Assembly: GCA_948144175.1 (NCBI GenBank) | Contig: CANXME010002275.1 | Coordinates: forward strand, 4,401,001 to 4,465,000 | DNA length: 64,000 bases | Direction of reading: 5' to 3' | From: Closterium sp. NIES-65 | Lineage: Eukaryota; Streptophyta; Zygnematophyceae; Desmidiales; Closteriaceae | Part shown: in pieces, positions 10,701 through 20,138 of the stretch | Numbering within the stretch: the first letter of the stretch is position 1 | How the letters are laid out: the number at the start of each line of letters is the position of its first letter | The notes under the pieces: generated by a model | Database searches by the model: none | What the model saw: the letters and a program-made list of their open reading frames with translations, nothing else | What the model was told of the DNA's origin: nothing | Translations under genes and position numbers: made by a program

Positions 10701-13613
10701 CCAGACGGCACACGAGTAGGCCCAGCTTCCTCAGGCTCCGCAAACCCAGGCTCAGCACCTCCAGGCTCAGCACCCTCAGGCGTAGCACCCCCCGGCTCAG
10801 CACCCCCTGGCTCAGCACCCCCAGGCTCAGCACCCCCAGACTCAGCACCCCCAGACTCAGCACCCCCAGGCTCAGCACCCCTAGTCGCAGTACCCTCAGT
10901 CTCAGCACCCCCAAGTGTAGCACCAACATACTCAGCACCCCCAGTCTCAGTACCCCCAGGCTCAGCACCCCCAGTAGTAGCACCCCCAGGCTCAGCACCC
11001 CCAGGCTCAGCACCCCCAGAATCAGCATTCCCAGGCTCAGCACCCTCAGCAGCACCAGAGTCACCAATAACCTCGACAGGCTCGACTACGTCTACCTGGG
11101 ACACACCTGAAGGGGCTGGACCCTGAGGGGGGAGGGGGTCTACAGGGGGGGGACCTGGTACAAGGAAGAGTGGTGGCGGGGGGAGGGACAGAGTGCGGTA
11201 GGGGAAGAGGCGGTAGTAGGGGACCGACTCCTCAAACGTGACGTCCTGGGAGGACAGAACACAGCGAGAGGTGGGGTGGTAGAACTGCCACCCTGGCGCG
11301 TCAGGGGAGAAGCCACGGAAGACGCAAGGAGCAGCACGAGGGGACAGCTTGTCCGCAGACAAGTCGCGGACAAACGCCCGAGATCCCCAGACATGGAACG
11401 CAGACGCATCGCCAACCTTCCCCGTCCACAGCAAAGCTGGGGAGGACTCCGGCATGGAGACCCTGGGCTGAAGGTTGATCTGATGCGCCGCGTACCGATT
11501 CGCAAACGGCCACAGAAAATGGGGGGCAGCCGCATGCATCATGGACGTACGAGCGACGTCCATGACCATGCCTATGCGGCGCTCGGCAATCCCATTTTGC
11601 TATGGAGAGTCCGGAAGCGTGAAGGTCTGGCGGATGCCTCGTGCACGACAGTAGGCTCGCAGAAGGTCAGAGGAGAACTCTCCGCCTCTGTCAGAGTGTA
11701 GACGCAGAACAGGAAAGTCCGAGCCGAAGCTCTGCCTGAGCTGGAGACGAGCTGCGCGGATCCAGTCGATCAACACCTCAGTGACATCACCCTTGCTGTG
11801 CAAGAGGAAGACTGTGGTGTAACGCGAGTAGTCGTCAACCACCAACAGGAAGTAGCGCTCGTGACCTTGTCCACTGATGCTGGCGGGGCCCCACACGTCC
11901 ATGTGAAGCGTTTGCAGCGGGGTTTCTGTCGGAGGAAACTGGGAGGAGTGAGGGGCAGCCCGCTGCCGCCCCTCGACACAGGGGACGCAGGTAGGGGCAG
12001 GCCCCGGAGGAAGGGGAGGGAGGGACCGGGGAAGACCAGAGACAAGGACACGGGAGGCCATGCCTCAGAGACGAAGCAGGGAGGGGTGACCAAAGCGGTG
12101 GTGCCAGAGGAGAGTCTCGTGAGACAGGAGGCGACACGAGCAGGGGGTAGACTCAGGACTTGACCAGGACGCTGCAGCAAACACCTGACCCGACTTAGCT
12201 ACCTCACCAGACGTAGTGGGAGGAGACGCAGTGGTTAGTGTGTACAGGCTCGACCCCGGCCGACGTGTAAACGTGGCCAGGTGTCGGCCTGTCTGAGTGT
12301 CCGAGTAGTGGGTCACCCGCTGACTCGCAGGAGTGAACTGGTGAACCCCCGCATCCTGCAGGTCAGCACCACTCACCAAGTTCGTAGAGAACGAGGGGAG
12401 GTAAAGACCAGAAAGGGTGCTAGAGGGGGCCACCGGACACGGGAGGACAGTGGAGAAGTGAGCTAAGACAGGACCCCCAGAGGGGTCTGCCAGAGAGACT
12501 CCAACTGGCCGACCAAGCGGCGTGAGTGTGGTGCGGTCTTGAAAGAAGGAGCGAGAAGCCCCCGAGTCAAGAGTGAAGGTATGGGAGGCCAAAGCCGACT
12601 CTGTACCTGAGAGTGCAGACTCACCAGCACCTGAGGAAGTAGACGCACTAGCACCTAGAGTAGTAGCCTCGCTAGCACCTGGAGCAGCAGCCTCACCGGC
12701 ACCTAGAGTAGCAGTCTCAATGCCCGGGTCGGGTGGGAAACTCCGCTAACAGTCACCCTCATCACTAATAGTCACAGCATACATGGCAGCAAGGATAGCA
12801 TCAAAGTCAAGATCAAAGATAGCTACTCCCGCCCTAGACAGCTCGCCCCAGCGAGGGATCTCAGTGGCCTCAGGGAATTGGTGACGCCAAGCGTCCGTCA
12901 GGCGGCTAAAGCAGCGCTGAGTGGAGTGCGCACCCCCGCACTGCTCACCAGCTCGGTCGCCGGTGCGGAGAACGTAGGTGCAGGGACCCGTACCCCCACC
13001 GCGCTGACGCGCCGCGTACCACTCACGAAGCTGCTGAGGGGACAAGGTCTCCCGACCGCGCTGCTGCTGCTGGCGCGTACCACCTCTGGAACCACTCCTC
13101 TGCAAAGAGCCGCGACCTCCTCCTTCTCCTCCTTCGCCGCTTCCTCCTTCTCCGCCGCCACCTCCACCACCTCCGCTCCCACCGCCACCGCCGCCGCCGC
13201 CTCCGCCTCCATTGCCGCCACCGATACCTCCACCCCCGCCACCACTCCCACCACCACCCCCACCCCCTCCACTGCCTCCACCGCCACCTCTGCCACCCCC
13301 GCCAGCCCCTCCAGTGCCCTTGCCCCCCTTGCCCTTGCCGGTGCGGCGTTTCCCACTAGGGGCAAACGCAGCGCCGACCGACTCAAAACCAACGAGGTCG
13401 GCCGCAGCAGCAGAGGCAACAGAGGGCAAGAGGGAGGAGGGGGAACACCCCTCAAAGACGGGGGTGCGAGGGTCACCACGAGAGGCTCCTACAGCGACTA
13501 TGCTTTTCTCTGCTGCTAGGAGGGCCTTCTCGAGTAGGTCAACGGTGAGAGTGGTGGGGCAAACTGAGAGGAAGTGGTCCCTGACTACGCGGAGAGAGTG
13601 AGGGAGCCGGGTG
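7784..13613 (-). mobile_element. Ty1/copia element C1 (family A), 5' end missing, inserted in G1 pol
   Basis: Minus-oriented element. Its 3' LTR is 7784-7914 (131 bp, TGTC...CTCA on the minus strand) with a purine-rich tract just inside (rc of cccccataggc). Reading leftward it holds Gag C-terminus, protease, integrase, repeat linker, RT and RNase H. At about 13614 it is cut in the N-terminal part of gag by element X. No 5' LTR or matching target copy is found on the right; the right end appears to have been deleted together with part of G1. Confidence 0.9.
8124..13612 (-). pseudogene. C1 gag-pol remnant
   Basis: Family-A polyprotein pieces in several frames. Gag C-terminus with wide-loop zinc motif (CTYVLRTG...GGAHSTQRC, 12746-13429). 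Protease LDSGASRSFF (about 12540-12570). GAG-pre-integrase and integrase core (11600-12061) with HMDVWGP and SDRGGEFSS, then NGIAERR just beyond. Linker with GAEPG repeats (about 10700-11060). RT (8948-10172) and RNase H (8124-8936). Damage: TAG for CAG at 8943-8945 and 11600-11602, a TGA near 12065, and a loss of about 28 bp near 9105 that removes the strand leading into the RT YVDD motif. Clearly nonfunctional. Confidence 0.88.
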
Positions 13614-13615
13614 TG

Positions 13616-15960
13616 TGAGATTGAAACGAGAAAGTTGAAAGGAGAATGAGTGGTTTCACTAGCAAGAGTTGGGACACAAGTACAACACCCTAAATTGGGT
13701 TGTACTCATTACAGAGTACCCCACTACAGGCTAGACAGCAAATACATTCTGACACACCCCCATAGCCAAAGTGGGGAGGAATCAGCACAATGAGCAAGCA
13801 TAGAGCAAGAGTTCACAATAGGTAAGTAAGGCTAGAGCTTATCACAGAGGGCAAGTGAGGAGGAGGAGAGATTGTGGGGGAGAGAAGATGGGAGGCAACT
13901 GCTGACGTTGCAGACACACAGACGAGCTGCTGGCTTAGTGGCTACCGGAACAACGCTCCGGACTACAGGATTAACTGGCCCCGCGGCTTAAGTAGCGGCA
14001 GACGAGCAACGGACCCACGGGCGACTGGCGACTACCGGAGATTGTAGCCTCCGGACTGCTGTTGCTGTAGACGAAAAGACTGCTGCCTCCACTCAACCTC
14101 CCCCAGCTGCCCAACACCCCTCTCACACACCCCTTGCTCAAACCCTAGCCCTACACCCAGAGCACCCCCTTACACCCCAAACCCCAGACTCCCACACATC
14201 CACCCCCCTCAGCGAGAGCTGCAACAGTGGGAGACGAAGGAGGAGGAGGAGGAGGGGACGGCACGCACAACCGACACCCCCACAACTATCACCCCCACAC
14301 CCACCCCCCCACGGCTGCACCGGGTCCAGGAGCGGCTGCTGCAGGGGCCAGGGGCGGCTGCTGCAGCGGCGGTTGCTCCAGGGGCTGCTGCTGCTGGGGC
14401 GGCTGCTCCGGTGGCTGCTGCTGCTGGGGCTGCTGCTCCAGGGGCTGCTGCTGGGGCGGGTGCTCCCGGGGCTGCTGCTGCTGAGGCGGCTCCGGGGGCT
14501 GCTGCTGCTGAGGTGGCTTCTCCAGGGGCTGCTGCTACTGGGGCGGCTGCTCTAGTGGCTGCTGCTCCTGGGGCTGCTGCTCCAGGGGCTACTGCTGGGG
14601 CGGCTGCTCCCGGGGCTACTGCTGCTGGGGCGGCTCCAGGGGCTGCTGCTGCTGGGGTGGCTGCTCCAAGGGCTGCTGTTGCTGGGGCGGTTGCTCCAGG
14701 GGCTGCTGCTGCTGGGGCTGCTGCTCCAGGGGCTGCTACTGCTGAGGCGGCTGCTCCCGGGGCTGCTGCTGCTGGGGCAGCTCCAGGGGCTGCTGCTGCT
14801 GGGGTGGCTGCTCCAGGGGCTGCTGCTGTTGGGGCGGCTGCTCCAGTGGCTGCTGCTGCTGGGGCTGCTGCTCCAGGGGCTGCTGCTGGGGCGGCTGCTC
14901 CCGGTGCTGCTGCTGCTCCAGAGGCTGCTGCTGCTGGGGTGGCTGCTGCAGTAGCGGCGGCTTCAGGGGCTGCTGCTGCTGGAGTGGCTGCTCCAGGGGC
15001 TGCTGCTGCTGGGGCGGCTGCTCCCGGGGCTGCTGCTGCTAGGGCGGCTCTAGGGGCTGCTGCTGCTGGGGTGGCTGCTCCAAAGGCTGCTGCTGCTGGG
15101 GCGGCTGCTCCTGTGGCTGCTGCTGCTGGGGCTGCTGCTCCAGGGGCTGCTGCTGGGGCGGCTGCTCCCGGGCTTGCTGCTGCTGCTCCAGGGGCTGCTG
15201 CTGCTGGGGTGGCTGCTGCAGTAGCGGCGGCTCCAGGGGCTGCTGCTACTGGGGTGGCCGCTCCAGGGGCAGCTGCTGCTGGGGCGGCTGCTCCAGTGGC
15301 TGCTGCTGCTGGGGCTGCTGCTCCAGGGGCTGCTGCTGGGGCGGCTGCTCCCGGGGCTGCTGCTGTTGGGACGGCTCCAGGGGCTGCTGCTGCTGGGGCT
15401 GCTGCTCCAGAGGTTGCTGCTGCTGGGGCGGCTAGTCCCGGGGCTGCTGCTGCTGGGGCTGCTGCTGCTGCTCCAGGGGCTGCTGCTGCAGCGGCGGCTG
15501 CTCCAGGGGCGGCTACTGCAGCGGAAAGTAGGAGGGAGGGGAGGGGAAGGGCGCGGCCCCCATTGTGCCCTGAAGGGCGACGTGCTAGGGAGCCGCGTAG
15601 GTCCATGAAAGTGCCTCGACGGGCGACGAGAGGGGACCGCGCGCAGGCCCCCAAGGCGCCGCGACGAGGCAACGGGAGGGGCCGGCTCGCGGGCCCCGAA
15701 AGTGCCGCGACGAGGCGACGGGAGGGACCTGCGTGCGGGCCCCCAAAACGCCGCGACGAGGCGATGGTAGGGGCCAGTGCGCGGGCCCCCAAGACGCCGC
15801 GACGAGGTAGGAACCCGCCGCGCGCCTCGGGGCGCACGTCGGGCAGAAAACCGCCATGCGCCCCGAGCACACGGCGGGCAGAAAATCGCCGTGCGAAAAA
15901 ATACGCCGCGCGCCTAGCGGAAGCAAGAAGGCAGCATGAAGGCACCTGCTCTGAATACCA
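13616..15960 (-). mobile_element. Non-coding copia relative X (TRIM/LARD-like), 5' LTR lost
   Basis: Inserted in C1 gag. Reading leftward on the minus strand: a primer-site match (rc of gctctgaatacca, 15948-15960), a GC-rich leader with a long tandem array, a short AT-neutral stretch, a purine-rich tract, and a 3' LTR at about 13616-13754 ending TGACA on +. The LTR is recognisably family A (TTGGGTTGTACT, ACCCCACTACAGGCT). There is no gag or pol, so it would have depended on a relative's proteins. The sequence after the primer site is not a family-A LTR, so the right end is missing. The left boundary is uncertain by about 2 bp (TGTGTGAGA). Confidence 0.7.
14325..15535 (-). repeat. GC-rich tandem array in the leader of element X
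   Basis: About 1.2 kb of degenerate units built from ctgctgctggggcggctgctccagggg-like blocks, with higher-order repeats. All pieces are multiples of three, so both strands stay open for 500 codons or more (poly-Ala/Gly/Pro), which I do not treat as genes. In the sense of the element (minus strand) the array is C-rich. It sits between the primer site and the body, like the arrays in C3 and C6. Confidence 0.88.
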
Positions 15961-15992
15961 TGTTAAAATAACTAGCGTGACTTAGGCTTAGG

Positions 15993-16078
15993 AGCCATGG
16001 AAGCTTAGGAGAGAGTTCGAGTTTTAGGGTAAAACTTCCATGGCTAAAACTTGAACTCTCTCCTAAACTTCCATGGCT
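15993..16078. repeat. 34-bp-arm inverted repeat (hairpin) at the C1/X-G1 deletion junction
   Basis: Left arm 15993-16026 and right arm 16045-16078 are reverse complements at 32 of 34 positions, with an 18-nt loop that repeats part of the arm (aaaacttccatggc). It lies between the X primer site (ending 15960) and the point where G1 pol resumes (about 16086). I recognise no element in 15961-16085; it behaves like filler DNA at a deletion junction, or a small fold-back element. Confidence 0.85.
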
Positions 16079-16085
16079 AAAACAA

Positions 16086-17549
16086 ACCATCCTACTCGCC
16101 CAAACCAACCCACCGTTAACAAGCCTATTCACCCACGAATACAGTACCGACCCATTTTTCACGACCGGAAATTCACAGCAACTGGCAGAGGCCAGGGGAG
16201 TCTATTACGTAAAAACACGCACCAACCGCACCTGGGTACCCACGTACTCGCTACTGAGGGAACTGTTACTGCAGGAGGCATACGATGGGATTACCTCGGG
16301 ACATTTCGGGGTAGAAAAAACGCGACAGCAACTGCAGCGGTATTACTACCGGCCGGAGCTGTTGACCGACGTACAGCACCACGAGGGCTCGTGTCCGACG
16401 TGTCAGATGATGAAGAGCTCGCGAAAAAGAAAGGCGGGTCAGTTGCAGCTGATTCCACCGCCTGAGCGCGCCTGGTTGCAGGCTACCATGGATTTCGTCA
16501 CAGTGTTACCTTCAAACCCTGGGGGTAACGACGCAGTTATGGTCGTCGTTGACAGATTGACGAAAATGGCACACTTCGCTACGTGCAAGAAATCGATCTC
16601 AGCCGAAGAAATCGCTCGCCTATTCATCGCAGCCGTCGTTCGACTGCACGGGATACCAGCCGCAATAATGAGCGACCGCGACACGAAGTTCACCAGCAAC
16701 TTCTGGAAAAACCTCTGCGAGAAGTTCGGGACAAGGCTCCAGTTCAGCTCGTCATACCACCCCGAGACCGACGGTCAAACGAAGCGGACGAATCAGACGA
16801 TGGAGCAGTTGATTCGTGCCACGTGCGACGATCCGACAACTTGGGAGCAGCAGCTGCCGCTGATCGAGTTCGCGTATAACAACGCCACGTCAGCAACGAC
16901 GCAGCAGCCCCCCTTCTACTTGAACTACGGGCAAAACCCTATAGTGCCCATGACGCCGAGTCCGGACAACCCAACACCACGTGCACAGCAATTCGCCGAA
17001 ATTCTGCAAGCTACCCGCACCAGAGCCGCAGAAACAATTGAAAAGGCCAATGTCATCGCTAAGCGCAACGCTGACCGCCACCGCCGCCCAGTTACGTACC
17101 AGTCAGGAGCTTACGTACTGCTCGACACACAAAACTTAAGACTGTCCGTCGTACCGAAATTTCGACCCCGCTACTGTGGACCATTCCAAATCAGCCACAT
17201 GATTACCCCAGTGACAGCCTACTTACTGTTGCCGATGGACTGGTACATCAGCCTTTCATTCTCCGTCAGCCTACTTCGCCCATACATCCCAACCACAAGC
17301 CAACTGCCTTGTCACCGCCCGCCATCCATGACTCGCCCTGCATCGGAGCCGATCATCGAGCCCGGAAAAAATCTGAGCCATCGGATTCGACACCCCACGG
17401 GAATCAGGAGGATTGAATTCCTCGTTCGCTGGAAGGACCGCACGCCAACTGAAGATAGCTGGGTGCCCCTGGCCAACATCGAAAACCACCCTGCCCTGCA
17501 AGTGTACCTGAGGAGCCGGGGTTTCCGCAATATACATGCACTCGCGTAG
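16086..17549 (+). CDS. G1 pol C-terminal part: RNase H tail, integrase, chromodomain-like end
   Basis: One open frame resumes at ILLAQTNPP, matching G2 ILLAQTSPL. It holds the integrase zinc-binding H2C2 region (GHFGVEKT...SCPTCQMMKSS), then the core with catalytic residues visible as the D of MDFVTVLP, the D of SDRDTKFTS and the E of HPETDGQTKRTNQ. The C-terminus has EFLVRWKDRTPTEDSW, a chromodomain-like strand that in chromoviruses helps target integration to particular chromatin. No start codon of its own; it is the intact 3' half of a polyprotein whose middle was deleted, so it is not expected to be made normally. Confidence 0.85.
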   Translation, partial: TILLAQTNPPLTSLFTHEYSTDPFFTTGNSQQLAEARGVYYVKTRTNRTWVPTYSLLRELLLQEAYDGITSGHFGVEKTRQQLQRYYYRPELLTDVQHHEGSCPTCQMMKSSRKRKAGQLQLIPPPERAWLQATMDFVTVLPSNPGGNDAVMVVVDRLTKMAHFATCKKSISAEEIARLFIAAVVRLHGIPAAIMSDRDTKFTSNFWKNLCEKFGTRLQFSSSYHPETDGQTKRTNQTMEQLIRATCDDPTTWEQQLPLIEFAYNNATSATTQQPPFYLNYGQNPIVPMTPSPDNPTPRAQQFAEILQATRTRAAETIEKANVIAKRNADRHRRPVTYQSGAYVLLDTQNLRLSVVPKFRPRYCGPFQISHMITPVTAYLLLPMDWYISLSFSVSLLRPYIPTTSQLPCHRPPSMTRPASEPIIEPGKNLSHRIRHPTGIRRIEFLVRWKDRTPTEDSWVPLANIENHPALQVYLRSRGFRNIHALA

Positions 17550-17582
17550 CGGAGGGGGCTTCTTGAGGGGGGGGGGGGGTAG

Positions 17583-17910
17583 TGTAAGGAATTTTCTCGA
17601 TATTCCTTGGCGCGCCCTGCAACATTGCGTACAGCAGCAGCCGTGGTTCGCCCATTACTGCTAATGGGGCTTCGCCGACTTCGCGCGCACTGTTTCACCA
17701 AACCTCGCACTGCTGGCCTGGCCGTGTCGGCCTACGCTTCGGGACTAGCCTGAGCCTCACTTCCAGCGTAGCACTAGCTAGCTCGCACGCACCGCGTTAT
17801 CGTTTGCATGTTTCGCATAAAAATGTTCGCTCATGCCTTCGCTCACATTTTGTACTCGTTTTGACACCTTAGTGCAATTCTCGCTAGTTTGATTCATTGC
17901 ACCTGTAACA
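17583..17910 (+). repeat. G1 3' LTR with preceding polypurine tract
   Basis: 328 bp, pairs with 5229-5556. A G-rich tract (ggggggggggg, about 17568-17579) precedes it and should serve as the plus-strand primer. Followed by target copy AAAGG. Confidence 0.94.
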
Positions 17911-17997
17911 AAAGGAAAGGAAAGTGACGTGAATTTGGAAGGGGAATTATAGCTAGGCGAAGAGGTCAGGTGAAGATGGCACGGCAAGTGTTGCGAC
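17911..17997. other. Unique host sequence between G1 and copia CB
   Basis: 87 bp of non-element DNA, part of the original space between the two convergent host genes. The last five bases, gcgac, are the target copy of CB. No gene is seen. Confidence 0.75.
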
Positions 17998-18421
17998 TAT
18001 TGGGTTGAAAAGCCCTAGGATCTTTGTAGAGTTAAAGTCTGAGTAAGTGATGTAATAGCGAAAGCGTTGAATAAAGTCCTTGAACCACCTTGCGCTAGTA
18101 TGTGAGGGCAAAGTAAGTTGATTAAAGCAAAGAGATACAGGAATAAATATATGAGTACAAAGAATATGAAGAGACATTATAACTAATTTACTGTTGCGGT
18201 TCGATACAGTGCGATTCGGGCAACTGCTCAATGTCGAGTCAGTTGTGTGTCCTTACTGTCGCGCTGCGTCAGGTCAAAGGTCGCTGACCTTTGACTTTCT
18301 CGTAACCTCCAGCGGTTACGTTAACTTCCGAGGGTTGACTCGCGATGCTTCGATTTGAGCTGCTTCGCTTGTGTCTTGAGTTCTGACACGACAGAGGCGC
18401 TTAAACTATTTGTTCCCAACA
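17998..18421 (-). repeat. CB 3' LTR
   Basis: 424 bp, pairs with 30793-31216. The purine-rich strand just inside (rc of ctccccttcgcttc, 18422-18435) is the likely polypurine tract. Confidence 0.93.
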
Positions 18422-20135
18422 CTCCCCTTCGCTTCTGGAGTGTTGCTGATGGTGACGTGGCTTTGTCCAGTCAGCAGCATGCAGTACTCGAACTTCTGTT
18501 TTCCGAGCTTCTTGGTCAAGTAGTCAGCTGCCATCTCGGACGTGGGACAGTAGGATAGTTTGAGTTTCCCTTTCTCGATCTCGTCCTTCACGAAGAAGTA
18601 TCGCAGGGCGATATGCTTCGTTCTGTTCGCGAATCCGCTCTTGTTGGCGATGCGAATTGCAGATTGGTTGTCGCAGAACAAAGTGAAGTTGGGTAACTCG
18701 GCTAACTTCGCTTCTTCCAGCAGCTCGCGAAGGTAGAGTTCTTCCTTGGTGGCTTAGCAGAGGGCGGTATATTCTGCTTCAGCTGAAGAGAGAGCAATTA
18801 GTTCCTGCTTGCTCGATTGCCAGGAGATAGGTCCGATAGGTTCGAGGCGGTAGATGTAGTCAGTGCGGGAGCGCCTGTTATCTGAGTCGCCGGCGTGATC
18901 GGCATCGACGTAGCCGATTAGTTTCGTCGGCGTAGTTGTGTTTTTGTAGTACGTCAGGCCGATCGTTGCGGTGCTCACGAAATAGTGAAGAGCGCGGTCG
19001 AGTTCCGCTAGGTGTTCTGTTTCGGGCCTCTTGAGATAGGTAGCAAGTTGACTTGCGGAGTAGGACAGGTCTGGCCGGCAGGTGACGGCTGCGAAGAGGA
19101 GGCAACCCAGTTTTCGTTGGTAGTCGCGTATTCCGGCGGTTTTGAGTAAGGCGGAGCTTCCCTTGCCGTTCCCTGCTGTGTAGCGGTATGGCGTGGAGAT
19201 AGAAGCGGGTGTGAGCGCGAAGCGTTTGGTGATGGTGTCGGCATACTTTTCGGCGCTGAGGTAGATCGCGTTTTCTTCTTCGCGGATGTTGAGTCCGAGA
19301 TACTGAGTGACGGTAGTGGAGACGGTGAGTGTGAGGTCCCTCTTCAGCTCCCCTTCGAACCAGGTAGTTATGTCGTCGGTAGAACCGATGTAGAGTAAAT
19401 CGTCGACGTAGACGATAAGCAGAATGTAGTTGGCGTCTTTGGTGAGTCGGTACATGCCTTGGTCGTGAGGCAGTTGACGGAATCTGATGCGGGTGAGGCG
19501 GGTGTGTAGGTGCTGTTGCCACAGCCGTGGGGCTTGTTTGATTCCGTAGAGCGATTTCAGTAGCTGGCAAACCTGATTAGGTTCCCCGTGGGTACCATGT
19601 GGGAGCTCAACGAAGATTTTGGCGTCGACGGGTGCATAGAGGAAGGCGTTAGCAACGTCGATTTGCCGTAGTTTTCTTTTCTTCATGGCGGCGATCGCGA
19701 GGAGAATTAGGAGTGAGGTGTGTCGGCTAACCGGGGCGAATGTCTCGGTGAAGTCCCGTCCGTGTTCCTGATCGAATCCTCGCACGACCCAGCGTGCTTT
19801 GAACTTCTCGATTGTGCCGTCTGCCTTCGTTTTGATGCGGAAGACCCATTTCCCGGTGAGGATGGTCTTGTTCCTTGCCACGCTAACTCGAACGACTTTC
19901 CAAGTGTTCCGTTCCTCCAGGGCCTTTAATTCTCTGTCCATGGCTTCATGCCATTTCTCCCTGTGTTCCCCCCCCAGAGCCTGCTCAACTGTCGCAGGCT
20001 CTTTAGGAAGAGGATGGCCGTGGACTGCGGTGACGAGGCGGAGAATCTGCAGTCTAGTCTGTGAGTAACGGGGGAGTGTTGTGTCCTCGGGATAAGCTGC
20101 TTCATCTCCCGCTTCTGGGTCGGTTATGAATTTCG
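18406..20135 (-). pseudogene. CB reverse transcriptase and RNase H
   Basis: RVT_2-type copia RT: WVFRIKTKADG, ARWVVRGFDQ, IDVANAFLYAPV, LYGIKQAPRLWQ and the catalytic LIVYVDDLLYIG are intact between 18754 and 19941, and homology continues upstream (FITDPEAGDEAAYPE) to about 20135. A TAA at 18751-18753 after SAEAEYTALC separates it from the RNase H end (18406-18681, DNQSAIRIANKSGF and RTKHIALRYFF). A frameshift near 20136 separates it from integrase. RT and RNase H copy the element RNA into DNA in virus-like particles. Two lesions are enough to inactivate the copy. Confidence 0.9.
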
Positions 20136-20138
20136 GTC

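Larger units (their letters stand above)
5229..17910 (+). mobile_element. Ty3/gypsy chromovirus-like element G1, flanked by AAAGG target duplication
   Basis: Both LTRs are 328 bp (5229-5556 and 17583-17910), start TGTAAGGA and end GTAACA, and are highly similar. AAAGG lies directly before (5224-5228) and after (17911-17915), so the outer ends are an intact integration. Inside are a primer site, gag, protease and the start of reverse transcriptase to 7783, then foreign DNA to about 16085, then the RNase H tail, integrase and chromodomain-like end. About 1.4 kb of RT/RNase H, present in relative G2, is missing. The element is dead: gag has frameshifts and stops, and RT is deleted. Confidence 0.95.

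Noticed and set aside
10232..11126. Ser/Thr-Pro-rich and Pro-Ala-rich frames on the + strand
   Set aside because: Antisense shadows of the C1 EPGGA linker. The similar frames opposite C3 (26265-26621), C4 (36465-37316) and C5 (61145-61612) are the same effect.
14209..15985. Long open frames on both strands (over 500 codons each) rich in Ala, Gly and Pro
   Set aside because: They are a by-product of tandem units whose lengths are multiples of three; both strands are open at once, with no domain and no start context. The region is a retrotransposon leader array.
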